Part shown: positions 16,499 to 25,336 of the stretch, one piece after another
Layout of the letters: each line of letters opens with the position of its first letter
How positions within the stretch are numbered: position 1 is the stretch's first letter
Assembly (NCBI RefSeq): GCF_000317065.1
Contig: NC_019701.1
Coordinates: forward strand, 1,302,001-1,366,000
Origin: Pseudanabaena sp. PCC 7367
GTDB lineage: Bacteria > Cyanobacteriota > Cyanobacteriia > Pseudanabaenales > Pseudanabaenaceae
Length of the DNA stretch: 64,000 nt
Reading direction: 5' to 3'
The notes under the pieces: generated by a model
Databases searched by the model: none
What the model was told of the DNA's origin: nothing
What the model saw: only the letters and a program-made list of their open reading frames with translations
Translations under genes and position numbers: made by a program

Positions 16499-17320
16499 AT
16501 GTCAGAATCAGCCACCCCTGAGCAAATCGAACACCTCGATCGCCTGATCGCATCAGTTTTACAAAGCTCTAAATATAAAACGATCGCCCCTGATTTAATT
16601 CAGCAGATTGGCATACAGGAGTTAGCTAAGCAACCCAAACTAAAGGAAGCAATCAAGGCCACCAAAAATAAGCTACATCAAGTTGGCGGCGCATATTTAA
16701 GCTATGGCACTAAGTATCCCAAATGGCTGGCGGAACTGGAATCAACACAAGGCGATCGCGCTGCCTTCCTGGCCACCTGTCAGCGGATTATGGGGTTCCA
16801 TGCTTCAACCAAAGAACGATTATCAATTCTCGATCGCATTTATGCTGAGACAATGGGCACGATCGCGCCGATTAATTCTGTGCTCGATCTCGCCTGTGGA
16901 TTCAATCCTTTGGCGATTCCCTGGATGCCTTTGGCGGCGGATATGCAATATTATGCCTGTGATATTTATGGCGATATGATCGGGTTTATTAATGGTTTCA
17001 TGGCGATCGCTGGGATTAGCGGCAATGCCTGGGCTCAGAGTATTAGCAATACTTGCCCGGAGCAGGAAGTGGATCTAGCTTTGATCTTAAAAACAATTCC
17101 CTGCTTGGAACAGGTGGATAAAGGGGCAGGAACGCGACTGCTAGAGAGAATTCGCGCAAAGCATATGTTGGTATCGTTTCCAGCCAGGAGCCTGAGCGGC
17201 AAAAATAAGGGAATGGTGGCGAATTACGAGCAACGATTTTATGAGCTAATTGGCGATCGAGCTTGGCAAGTGCAGAGGTTTGGCTTTGATTCTGAGTTAT
17301 TATTTATGGTTTCAAAATGA
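16499..17320 (+). CDS. ArmA/RmtB-family 16S rRNA (guanine-1405-N7) methyltransferase homologue
   Basis: 273 residues from the ATG at 16499 (the frame is open from a TTG at 16433); ArmA and RmtB are about 250-257. Family motifs are nearly intact. They include SSKYKTIAPDLI, HASTKERL (101-108) and SVLDLACGFNPLAIPWM for SAM motif I (127-143). They continue with YACDIY (152-157), DLALILKTIPCLEQ (192-205), VSFPARSLSGKNKGM (225-239), N242-Y243 and SELLF (265-269). These match the shape of RmtB, as I recall it, along the whole length. The predicted reaction is N7 methylation of G1405 in helix 44, which gives high-level 4,6-disubstituted 2-deoxystreptamine resistance in known members. The close paralogue is 1.9 kb upstream. 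Activity in this organism is untested. Confidence 0.82.
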   Translation: MSESATPEQIEHLDRLIASVLQSSKYKTIAPDLIQQIGIQELAKQPKLKEAIKATKNKLHQVGGAYLSYGTKYPKWLAELESTQGDRAAFLATCQRIMGFHASTKERLSILDRIYAETMGTIAPINSVLDLACGFNPLAIPWMPLAADMQYYACDIYGDMIGFINGFMAIAGISGNAWAQSISNTCPEQEVDLALILKTIPCLEQVDKGAGTRLLERIRAKHMLVSFPARSLSGKNKGMVANYEQRFYELIGDRAWQVQRFGFDSELLFMVSK

Positions 17321-17484
17321 TTTATAGCCAACGATCGCACCAACATAAATTAATCCTGCTAAATTAGATCACATTTGCCGATCGATGAACTAAGCCGCAT
17401 CATCAATCAATAATTAGCGATCGGTGAGATGGTTAACTTAGATAGTTAACTGAGATGATTAACCTAGCGGGGAGTTGGTAAATA

Positions 17485-19368
17485 TTGGTTTCAAATAAAT
17501 CAAATCAAACACGCGCGATCGCCATTTTCTTGATCGCCGCGATCGCTCTGGGGATAGGGTTTCGTTTCTTTCAACTAGAGCGCAAACTATTCTGGCACGA
17601 CGAAGCCTATAGCTCTATTCGCGCCGCTGGCTATACCCGCCATGAAATAGACCAGGCCATCTTTCAAGATCGATTGATGCCAGCCTCGGAGCTACAAAAA
17701 TTCCAAAACATCAAACCGACTAGCACCGTTGCCGATACAGTTGATTCATTGGTCAAGGAAGACCCCCAGCATCCGCCGTTGTATTTTGTGCTGGGCAGAT
17801 ATTGGATGCATTGGTTTGGTGGATCGCGCACCGCTTCGCGTTCTCTCCCGGCCTTGATCTCTTTGCTGGCACTGCCATTTATGTATTTATTGGCCTGGGA
17901 GTTATTCCGATCGCGGCTGGTGGCTTTGATTTCAACCGCGCTGATCGCACTCGCCCCTTTGGAAATTCTATTCGCTCAGATCACACGGCAATATAGCCTG
18001 CTGTCGGTGTGTGTGTTGTCGAGCAGTTGGCTAATGATCAGGGCAATCAGGCGATCGCCCACCAGCAATAATCCAACCAGGGCGATCGATTGGGGTTTAT
18101 ATGTAGTTAGTAATTTAATTGGTTTATATGCCCATCCCTTTTTTGGCTTGACCCTGATCGCCCATGGGCTCTATGTCGGACTCGATTGGTTGCGTCTGGT
18201 GGCTTGGGAGCGATGGTGGCAGGGAAAAAAGAATAGATCAAACATTAATCATGGCGATCTGGAGGCTATCGGTAGGGCTAATGTTGATGATTCAGTAAAT
18301 GAAGATTTAGAAAATGAAGATTTAGAAAATCCAGAAAATTTAGACTCTAATGCGGATCAAGATGTTGAACTCTCTATTGCCGCAGAGCAGGCTGCTTTTA
18401 GTAATCATCAGCCCAATGTTGTATTGATTAGCTATAGCATCGCCGCGATCGCCACCACCTTGTTATATCTGCCCTGGTTACTGATTATTCTGGATAACTA
18501 TCAACGCGCCGCCGAAACCACCAGTTGGACGAAAGTAGCGATCGGTGCAGCCCATTTAATCCGTTCCTGGATGTTAATTTTCACTGACCTGTTCAATGAT
18601 TATGACTTTGGCTATAACAATGGTTGGACTTATCTATTTCGGTTTCCCTATGTATTGATCATGTTTCTGGCGATTGCTTTTCTGAGTCGTCGCGCCACAC
18701 TTTCTACGCGCATTTTTATCCTGACCGCTATTTTGGAACCATTTTTGATTTTGGCCTTGCCGGATTTGATTATGGGGGGCAAGCGATCGGCGGTGGCACG
18801 CTATTTAATTCCCTGCTTTCCGATTATTTTGTTGGCGGTGGGCTATTGGTTAGCAAATTTAATTGAGCCGAACTTGCTTGCTAAGACTGCTGGCATAAGT
18901 CAGAGGCGATCGCAAATACATTGGTCTCTTTTGCACAGTCAATCGGCGCGCTTGATTGGCAAGGGCTTATTAGCAGCGATCTTGACTCTGGCAGTATTTT
19001 CCAATTGGGTGAATGCCTATGCCGATACTTCCTGGACAAAGGACTTGAGCTATCACAACGCCGCGATCGCCAGACTGGTTAATGCTGCCCCTAACCCATT
19101 GCTGATTAGTGACATTGGCGATGACTATACCAACACTGGCGATCTGCTCTCACTCAGCTATATTCTCGATCCCAAGGTACAGCTTTTGCTCTTGGCCAAA
19201 CCGATCGATCCGCAGGTAATTTTGCAGCAGGTCAATGCCAATCAATTTGACGGCATTTTTGTATTCCGGCCATCCTTTGACATCCTCACTACCCTGCATG
19301 AACTTGAAGTGCCCCATGAGAATATTTTCCCACCTGGCAAACTATGGCAAATCGCACCAGCTAATTAG
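17485..19368 (+). CDS. GT39-type membrane glycosyltransferase
   Basis: 627 residues from a TTG preceded by GGGGAG. Polytopic membrane protein of the PMT/ArnT superfamily. The first helix is followed by FWHDEAYSSIRAAGY with the catalytic-type DE. A later QHPPLYFVLGRYWMHWFG carries the HPPL motif. About ten hydrophobic segments follow. A hydrophilic insertion near 245-305 is rich in N, D and E (repeated NEDLEN). It probably transfers sugars from a polyprenyl-phosphate carrier to an exported acceptor. It is transcribed away from the ArmA-like cluster, 164 bases after it. A GGCCATA/TATGGCC inverted repeat overlaps its stop codon. Confidence 0.8.
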   Translation: MVSNKSNQTRAIAIFLIAAIALGIGFRFFQLERKLFWHDEAYSSIRAAGYTRHEIDQAIFQDRLMPASELQKFQNIKPTSTVADTVDSLVKEDPQHPPLYFVLGRYWMHWFGGSRTASRSLPALISLLALPFMYLLAWELFRSRLVALISTALIALAPLEILFAQITRQYSLLSVCVLSSSWLMIRAIRRSPTSNNPTRAIDWGLYVVSNLIGLYAHPFFGLTLIAHGLYVGLDWLRLVAWERWWQGKKNRSNINHGDLEAIGRANVDDSVNEDLENEDLENPENLDSNADQDVELSIAAEQAAFSNHQPNVVLISYSIAAIATTLLYLPWLLIILDNYQRAAETTSWTKVAIGAAHLIRSWMLIFTDLFNDYDFGYNNGWTYLFRFPYVLIMFLAIAFLSRRATLSTRIFILTAILEPFLILALPDLIMGGKRSAVARYLIPCFPIILLAVGYWLANLIEPNLLAKTAGISQRRSQIHWSLLHSQSARLIGKGLLAAILTLAVFSNWVNAYADTSWTKDLSYHNAAIARLVNAAPNPLLISDIGDDYTNTGDLLSLSYILDPKVQLLLLAKPIDPQVILQQVNANQFDGIFVFRPSFDILTTLHELEVPHENIFPPGKLWQIAPAN

Positions 19369-19980
19369 GCCATAGGGCAAAATTGGGGACTGATCCATAT
19401 GGCCAGAACAAGGACAGTAGCAGGCGATCGCTGGCTTAAATAAATGTATATATTGGCTAAAATAAATGCATGTATTGCAATGGAGATTGAGATGGAGGCA
19501 GTTAAATAGCTAAATTTGGGTATTTTATCTTTACTTATGTAACTGGCTTATGTAATTGGCTATTTGCATGGGTAATTACTTATTAGCATTCGATCGATTA
19601 TCAGCAAGTAATGTTTATAGAGTTGGCGATCGCCTTTCGGCAAAACACCGTTTAGGCATCCATCCCAATCAATTATTTTGTCAGTTATTCACCTGAGAAA
19701 AACCACTAAATTAGTCACTTAACCACCAGGTCAAGATTAATGGTTTGCGATCGCCCTTAAAAGTGTTACGTTTATTTACTAGATTTACTTTTTTGAGTGT
19801 TACTGCCTACTTTGCTTACTGCCTCAGCCTGCTTCAACTAAATGACTAACTCTACTTTATGTTGGGGGCGATGTCGTTGGCATTGGCTAGAAATAAATCA
19901 TCTCAGCTCATGGCAATTAGACAGTCACAAGCAATCGCCATCAAATACAAGACTTTCAGTATTACCGGGAGGATAAGTTT
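19369..19980. other. Long upstream region of metK
   Basis: About 610 bases without a convincing gene. It contains two imperfect tandem duplications: a ~21-bp unit around AAATAAATGTATATATTGGCT, and a 13-bp unit TTATGTAACTGGC/TTATGTAATTGGC. HIP1 sites and the metK ribosome-binding site GGGAGG at its end are also seen. I looked for the conserved core of the SAM-I riboswitch and did not find it. A long 5' leader is possible. Confidence 0.5.
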
Positions 19981-21219
19981 TTGGTCAGTCGTAATCTATT
20001 TACATCCGAGTCTGTTACTGAGGGACATCCCGATAAAATTTGCGATCAAATCTCCGATACGATCGTTGATACCCTGTTGGCTAACGATCCCGCCTCGCGG
20101 ATTGCAGCCGAAGTGGTTGTTAATACCGGGTTAGTGCTAATTACCGGCGAGATTACCAGCAAAGCCCATGTGAATTTTGTGGATCTGGCCCGTCGTAAAA
20201 TTGCCGAGATTGGCTACATCGATGCCGACAATGGTTTTTCGGCCAATAGCTGCGCGGTGCTGCTGGCGATCGATGAACAATCCCCTGATATTGCCCAGGG
20301 CGTAGACCAGGCACTGGAAGCCCGTCAGGGTGAGCAATCTGACGAAGAACTAGAAGCGGTTGGCGCAGGCGATCAAGGGATTATGTTTGGCTTTGCCTGC
20401 GATGAAACACCGGAACTAATGCCCATGCCAATCGCCCTGGCGCATCGGATTTCCCGGCAACTGGCAGCGGTACGCAAAGATGACACTCTGGCTTATCTGC
20501 GGCCTGATGGTAAAACCCAGGTAACCGTAATTTATGAAGGTGGTAAGCCGATCGGCATTGATACGGTTCTAGTCTCGACCCAGCATGACCCTGAAATTTC
20601 CGGCACCAGCGATACGGCCAAAATGCAGGAGATCATTAAAGCCGATCTGTGGCAAGAGGTAGTGAAACCAGCCTTTGAAGGCACCTTCGTGCTACCCGAT
20701 CCAAATACCCGCTTTCTGGTTAATCCCACTGGCAAATTTGTGATCGGTGGCCCACAGGGCGATTCTGGCCTGACTGGTCGCAAGATTATTGTCGATACCT
20801 ATGGTGGTTATTCCCGGCATGGTGGTGGTGCTTTTTCGGGCAAAGACCCCACCAAGGTCGATCGCAGTGCGGCCTATGCCTGCCGTTATGTGGCCAAAAA
20901 TATTGTCGCGGCTGGATTGGCGGCTAAGTGTGAATTGCAAATCAGCTATGCGATCGGCGTGGCCAGACCGACCAGCTTGACGATCGAAACCTTTGGCACC
21001 AGCAAAGTAGATGAAGATGTATTGCTGAAACTGGTGCAGGACAACTTCGATCTGCGGCCTGCGGCGATCATTCAAAACTTCAACCTACGCAAGCTACCGA
21101 GTATGCGTAATGGTCGTTTCTATCAGGATGTGGCTGCCTATGGTCACCTGGGACGCACTGATCTAGATTTGCCCTGGGAGAAAACCGATAAGGTGGATGT
21201 TCTCAAGCAGGCATTGTAA
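19981..21219 (+). CDS. metK: S-adenosylmethionine synthetase
   Basis: 412 residues from a TTG start preceded by GGGAGG. Makes S-adenosylmethionine from methionine and ATP. Signatures: [20 protein letters not shown] at the N-terminus, [13 protein letters not shown], and the [20 protein letters not shown] phosphate loop. RPDGKTQVT is also present. The length is normal. It stands alone on the plus strand and is followed by a clear Rho-independent terminator. It supplies the cofactor used by the several methyltransferases in this window; that is general metabolism and not evidence of a dedicated link. Confidence 0.97.
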   Translation: MVSRNLFTSESVTEGHPDKICDQISDTIVDTLLANDPASRIAAEVVVNTGLVLITGEITSKAHVNFVDLARRKIAEIGYIDADNGFSANSCAVLLAIDEQSPDIAQGVDQALEARQGEQSDEELEAVGAGDQGIMFGFACDETPELMPMPIALAHRISRQLAAVRKDDTLAYLRPDGKTQVTVIYEGGKPIGIDTVLVSTQHDPEISGTSDTAKMQEIIKADLWQEVVKPAFEGTFVLPDPNTRFLVNPTGKFVIGGPQGDSGLTGRKIIVDTYGGYSRHGGGAFSGKDPTKVDRSAAYACRYVAKNIVAAGLAAKCELQISYAIGVARPTSLTIETFGTSKVDEDVLLKLVQDNFDLRPAAIIQNFNLRKLPSMRNGRFYQDVAAYGHLGRTDLDLPWEKTDKVDVLKQAL

Positions 21220-21264
21220 TTGCTAGTTTGAACTAGAAAAATATTCAAAATCAAATATTTAATT

Positions 21265-21302
21265 TTGCTACTGGGTGATTAATCACTCAGTGGCAATTTT
21301 TG
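21265..21302 (+). terminator. Rho-independent terminator of metK
   Basis: A stem of about 15 bp with two G-U pairs, TTGCTACTGGGTGAT paired with ATCACTCAGTGGCAA, is closed by a 2-base centre and followed by TTTTTG. It begins 46 bases after the metK stop. Confidence 0.85.
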
Positions 21303-21311
21303 TATTTATGA

Positions 21312-21977
21312 TTAAGTAAATTGCTGACCTAGGTCGATCGGGTTGTGGACAGTAATCCTTTTCTTGGAGATTGAGATCATTTTCTGGCGGCGTAAATCTC
21401 CTAATAATCGCGTGACCGTGACCCGCGTTGAGCCAATTGCCTCCGCGATCGCCTGATGGGAGAGTTTTAGATCGATCGTTACCCCTTGCTCCGATGGCGT
21501 ACCAAAATCACGGCAGAGAATTAGCAAAAAGCTGACCAAACGGGAGCCCATATCCCGGTGTGCCAGGGTCTCGATCATCATTTCCGTTTGCAGAATCCGC
21601 GACGACAGACCACGCAATAAAATCAACGGCAGTTCGGGATCTTCCTTAAGAGATTTTTCCACCTGCTCGATCGGCACCGACAACAGCTCCACCGGCGTAA
21701 AGGCCACGGAATGATAAAACCGATCGGAGCGATCGCCAGTAATCAACGACAGCACCCCAAAAATGCTATTTTCCCGCAACAGCGCCACAGTGATTTCTTC
21801 GCCTGCCTCATATACCCGCGATAACTTTACTGCCCCCCGCACCAATAGATAAAACCGCTCAGCCGGATCACCTGGGAAGAAGATCGTTTTACCACGCTCG
21901 AAAGTCTCCACCACCGGTGGATACATGCCGCCATTCATCTGACGAAATACTTCAATTAGAGAACGTTCCTGGTTCAT
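21312..21977 (-). CDS. ntcA: Global nitrogen regulator NtcA (Crp/Fnr family)
   Basis: 221 residues. Cyanobacterial transcription factor that senses 2-oxoglutarate and activates nitrogen assimilation genes at GTA-N8-TAC sites. The N-terminal cyclic-nucleotide-binding-like domain contains [22 protein letters not shown] dimerisation helix is near 110-140. The recognition helix-turn-helix (about 173-195) contains [21 protein letters not shown], identical in style to characterised NtcA proteins. It converges with metK. Its upstream region contains a perfect consensus NtcA box about 225 bases before the start, compatible with autoregulation. Confidence 0.96.
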   Translation of the reverse strand: MNQERSLIEVFRQMNGGMYPPVVETFERGKTIFFPGDPAERFYLLVRGAVKLSRVYEAGEEITVALLRENSIFGVLSLITGDRSDRFYHSVAFTPVELLSVPIEQVEKSLKEDPELPLILLRGLSSRILQTEMMIETLAHRDMGSRLVSFLLILCRDFGTPSEQGVTIDLKLSHQAIAEAIGSTRVTVTRLLGDLRRQKMISISKKRITVHNPIDLGQQFT

Positions 21978-22338
21978 CCCCTGTTAATGCTCCCTAAAAC
22001 TGACACAAACTTTTTCACATCCAGTCCAAATCATCATATTTGCCCTTAGCTAACATATATTAAGTTATATGCAGCCTGGGCAGAAACATTACACTGAGAT
22101 AAGTTACTAATATACGATCGCAAATTAGCTCCTATTCCTAGTCTAACTGGGTTTAGCAACATGCCCTCTCACACTTAATCTTACTCAATAACCACTGTTT
22201 GTATCACAGGTTACATTTATTTCAAAAATCGGCCAAAAACCCTACTGTTAACTAATATTCAAGGTAAAAGCCAGCCGCGATCGTTCCTTTTTTGCAGCTA
22301 AAATCAAGACAGATTAATTTGCAAATGGCCAAGCTAAG
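21978..22338. other. Divergent ntcA/patatin intergenic region
   Basis: About 360 bases, AT-rich, between the divergently transcribed ntcA and patatin-like genes. The main recognisable signal is the NtcA consensus box at 22201-22214. No small gene was seen. Confidence 0.6.
22201..22214. promoter_or_regulatory. NtcA-binding consensus box
   Basis: GTATCACAGGTTAC fits GTA-N8-TAC exactly. It lies 224 bases before ntcA and 125 bases before the patatin-like gene. A TAN3T element toward ntcA (TAAGAT) lies 17 bases from the box, closer than the roughly 22 bases of class II NtcA promoters. Promoter architecture is therefore uncertain. Confidence 0.6.
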
Positions 22339-23442
22339 GTGACTCATAAAAAAATTGGCCTAGCATTAGGCAGCGGTGGTGCCAGAGGTTGGGCACACAT
22401 AGGCGTAATTCAAGCCTTACTAGAAGCAGAAATTAAAATTGATTATGTGGCAGGCACTAGTATTGGTGCGTTTGTCGGTGCTTTTTATGCTGCTGGGGGG
22501 CTGAGGCAGCTCGAAGAATTTGTGCGATCGCTCGATTGGCGCACGATCGTATCGTTATTAGATCTCGAATTCCCAGATAAAGGATTACTCGATGGCGGCA
22601 AGGTCTATGAATTGTTGCAAGAACATCTATTGTCAATGCAACTCGAAGAAACCGAGGTGCCATTTCATTGCGTTGCCACTGATCTACTCAACCAACAATC
22701 AGTTACATTCAAGTCTGGTTCACTGGTGGATGCAGTGAGAGCAAGCATTTCAATTCCTGGTGTATTTACCCCATTTGAGAAAGATGGCGTTTATTACATC
22801 GATGGTGGTGTAATCAATCCGGTGCCAGTGGATGTGGTCAAGGAAATGGGCTGCGACCTGGCGATCGCTGTAAATCTCAATCATCAATATCCACAATGTC
22901 CAGATGGCGGTAATGCTAACACCAGTGTTTTAAGCGAATCTGCCAGCACCGCGAGCGATCGAGAATCTTCGCTAGAACAGCCAGAATTTCCAGAGCAACC
23001 GCAGCCAACAGATGAAAATGATACCAATCAGCCTGATCCTCAATCCTCGCAACCAGACTCACAAGCCAAAGATGCAGACCAAGCAACCCAAGACCGCGAT
23101 TTTATAGTCACAATGCGATCGCAATATGAATCGGTGCAAACGTCCTTAAGTCAAAAGATTAATAACTGGCTGCCTGAGCGTAAACAAGAATCGCCAGAAG
23201 CAAAAAACAATCAATGTCCAAATATTTTTGATGTGATCGGTAATGCAATCAATATGATGGAGCAGCAGGTAACTGAAGTGAAATTAGCGGCGCTGCCACC
23301 GGATATTTTAATTCAACCTAACCTGAGCCAATATGGTATTTTTGATTTTCATTGTGCAGAAGAGATTATTCAAGTGGGGTACGAGCAAACTAAATCACAG
23401 CTAGCGGAAATTGAAAAGATGCTTGCCGCAGATGAAGACTAG
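22339..23442 (+). CDS. Patatin-like phospholipase (RssA family)
   Basis: 367 residues from a GTG start. Serine-aspartate dyad lipase fold. The oxyanion loop GSGGARGW is at 11-18, the nucleophile S41 in GTSIG (39-43), and the catalytic Asp in DGG (155-157). A long hydrophilic insertion (roughly 190-290, rich in S, Q, P, D and N) separates the catalytic half from the conserved end, DILIQPNLSQYGIFDFHCAEEII. No signal peptide, so it is probably cytoplasmic or membrane-peripheral. It is divergent from ntcA and shares an intergenic region with an NtcA box. Its natural lipid substrate is unknown. Confidence 0.88.
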   Translation: MTHKKIGLALGSGGARGWAHIGVIQALLEAEIKIDYVAGTSIGAFVGAFYAAGGLRQLEEFVRSLDWRTIVSLLDLEFPDKGLLDGGKVYELLQEHLLSMQLEETEVPFHCVATDLLNQQSVTFKSGSLVDAVRASISIPGVFTPFEKDGVYYIDGGVINPVPVDVVKEMGCDLAIAVNLNHQYPQCPDGGNANTSVLSESASTASDRESSLEQPEFPEQPQPTDENDTNQPDPQSSQPDSQAKDADQATQDRDFIVTMRSQYESVQTSLSQKINNWLPERKQESPEAKNNQCPNIFDVIGNAINMMEQQVTEVKLAALPPDILIQPNLSQYGIFDFHCAEEIIQVGYEQTKSQLAEIEKMLAADED

Positions 23443-23635
23443 AGAAGATTAAGTAAATGGCGATCGCTATCCTGGCCTAGGAGCGATGAGCGATCGAGTT
23501 TTGACTGGGTTAGATATGAGGTTTAATTTGAAACGATCGCCAAAATCTCACCTCAAGGCTACGTTTATGCCTGCGATCAATTGCTTGAATATATCAAGAA
23601 GTATAATTTTGAGGTAGTTACTCCCCGTTGCAACC

Positions 23636-24187
23636 ATGGAAATAGTTGTCAATATCACCGACAAAGATTACCTGGAATTTCTAAAGTTGCATCGCACGAT
23701 CATGTTTCCCAGGATGTCAAAAATCATGCCCTGGTTGATCGCGGGCTTGTCGATCGTGGCGGGGATTTTGCTGGCGATCCTGATCGTTTTATATATCATC
23801 CTTGGCCGCTACGCTGAGCTATTTGAATTGCTATTCACCACCATTCTGCCAATGCTTTTGATCATTGCGCTGGTGGCACTTGCGCCGACGCTGATCTATC
23901 GCAAGCTGGCCGCAGACATGAAAAAAAGAGGTGGTGATGGTGTCCTGGGGGAGCATACGATCGCCATCAATGCCGAAGCGATCGCGGTTACTTCAGCCTA
24001 TGGCGAGGGCAGCCGCAAATGGATCGGGGTCGATCGGATCTTTGAAAATGAGCAATATCTGATCGTGATGTACACGGTGCAAATTGGTTTGATTATCCCT
24101 AAGCGTGATTTTGTCAGTGCCAGCGCCGCAGAGCAATTTGCTGCCCAGGCCAAACGCTATCTAGAAATGGCCAAGGGTTCAGGTTAG
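23636..24187 (+). CDS. YcxB-like membrane protein
   Basis: 183 residues. Two adjacent membrane helices (about 30-55 and 62-85) are followed by a soluble domain ending YTVQIGLIIPKRDFVS. That resembles the YcxB-like C-terminal domain, in which a PKR(A/D)F motif is typical. Function unknown. It precedes the CCB2/CCB4-like gene by 56 bases on the same strand. Confidence 0.6.
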   Translation: MEIVVNITDKDYLEFLKLHRTIMFPRMSKIMPWLIAGLSIVAGILLAILIVLYIILGRYAELFELLFTTILPMLLIIALVALAPTLIYRKLAADMKKRGGDGVLGEHTIAINAEAIAVTSAYGEGSRKWIGVDRIFENEQYLIVMYTVQIGLIIPKRDFVSASAAEQFAAQAKRYLEMAKGSG

Positions 24188-24243
24188 GCTGGTCTAGTAA
24201 CTTTTTTGTAACTTAAGTTTAAGCAAGATTTAAGCAAGACCAG

Positions 24244-24945
24244 ATGATTCGCTACCTGCCATTGATCGTCGGAATTATCGGCGGAACCGCCCTATTTATC
24301 AATCGCCTGCTCACCCCCATGCTCACGGAATCGCAATCCCGCTCTGATGCGATGGGTATTTTGGAAAGTGCAATTTTAATTTTAATCGCGCTGCTGTGGC
24401 AACAAGTGCAACCCAAGCCACCGGAATCGGTGCAATTAGTTGGCGCTGAAGTTTTTGAGATCGATCCATCCCTAACTCCAAACCAGCAAGCGGAACTGGC
24501 CTGGGCTTCGCATACCTTGCTCACCAATACAATCACCAAGTCGATCGTAATTTGGTATGACGATCGCATTTTGCTGCGGCGGGGCATCATGCCCAAACAG
24601 GATCAGAGTAAAAGCAAGAACGAATCCAAGATTGAACCAGGTGCAATTCTAGCCCGATCGCTCAAAACCCAGAAACCCACCTATTTAGTTAAGTTAGCCC
24701 TCTATCCAGGTCGATTGGAATTTGACTATCTACCAGAAAATACCCAGGGTGTGATCGTGCAGCCGATCGACGAGAGGGGCGCAATTATCCTGGGCGCAAA
24801 TGCACCGCGTAGCTACACCAAGCAGGATGAAAATTGGATCGCTGCGATCGCCGCAAAATTAGCCTATAGCTTAAGTGATCAGAATGATCTAGTTGAACAA
24901 CCAAATTCAATTGCGCAGCCAGAGCCAAGATCGGCAGATGATTGA
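24244..24945 (+). CDS. CCB2/CCB4-like cofactor assembly factor for cytochrome b6
   Basis: 233 residues. It resembles cyanobacterial 'cofactor assembly of complex C subunit B' proteins related to plant CCB2/CCB4, which help attach haem ci covalently to cytochrome b6. Two N-terminal membrane helices (about 2-22 and 40-57) are followed by a GAF-like soluble domain containing WASHTLLTNT and IVIWYDDRILLRRG. The end reads GAIILGANAPRSYTKQDENWIAAIAAKLA. It would act at the thylakoid membrane, with the soluble domain exposed. This gene supports a photosynthetic cyanobacterial host. Confidence 0.8.
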   Translation: MIRYLPLIVGIIGGTALFINRLLTPMLTESQSRSDAMGILESAILILIALLWQQVQPKPPESVQLVGAEVFEIDPSLTPNQQAELAWASHTLLTNTITKSIVIWYDDRILLRRGIMPKQDQSKSKNESKIEPGAILARSLKTQKPTYLVKLALYPGRLEFDYLPENTQGVIVQPIDERGAIILGANAPRSYTKQDENWIAAIAAKLAYSLSDQNDLVEQPNSIAQPEPRSADD

Positions 24946-25336
24946 GGGATTTGTAAGCTACTGATTCATGTTGGCATTGGAACTTATGCATATTGCGTCC
25001 AGTCTTTTAGATCAAAGAAGCTACCCTGAATTTTCTCGATCGCCCATATAACTTGCAAGAGGATGGACTAGAGCTAGTTTGATGACTAACTTTGCTGAGC
25101 TTATTTAAAACATGCCGGCGATCGCCATAAGACCTGCAAAAATCGCTAGAATATGCTTAAGCTAAAAGTATCAACCCAGTGAATCTGTTGCCATATCTCG
25201 CATATTTCGACTAGATGGGACTTCGTCAAAGTCAAATCGATGGGTAAATCGATGGGCAATTTGACTGGTTAAGCTATTGATAATTTTGATGTTTTAAACG
25301 GATTCAATCACGCACTATTACTAATCGGCGATCGCT
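24946..25336. other. Intergenic region before the DUF1176 lipoprotein
   Basis: About 390 bases of ordinary composition. It has a short tandem ATCGATGGGTAAATCGATGGGCAA near 25230. No gene or confident regulatory element was seen. Confidence 0.4.

Noticed and set aside
19368-19404. GGCCATA/TATGGCC inverted repeat as a terminator
   Set aside because: No T-tract follows and the stem overlaps the stop codon; kept only as a remark.
19369-19980. Possible SAM riboswitch upstream of metK
   Set aside because: The conserved core of SAM-I type riboswitches was not found, and no comparable pseudoknot could be drawn by eye.
20692-21075. 127-codon minus-strand frame within metK
   Set aside because: Antisense to highly conserved metK sequence; composition reflects the complementary strand of real codons.
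23581-23817. 78-codon plus-strand frame before the YcxB-like gene
   Set aside because: Overlaps the YcxB-like gene in another frame and lacks any recognisable feature.
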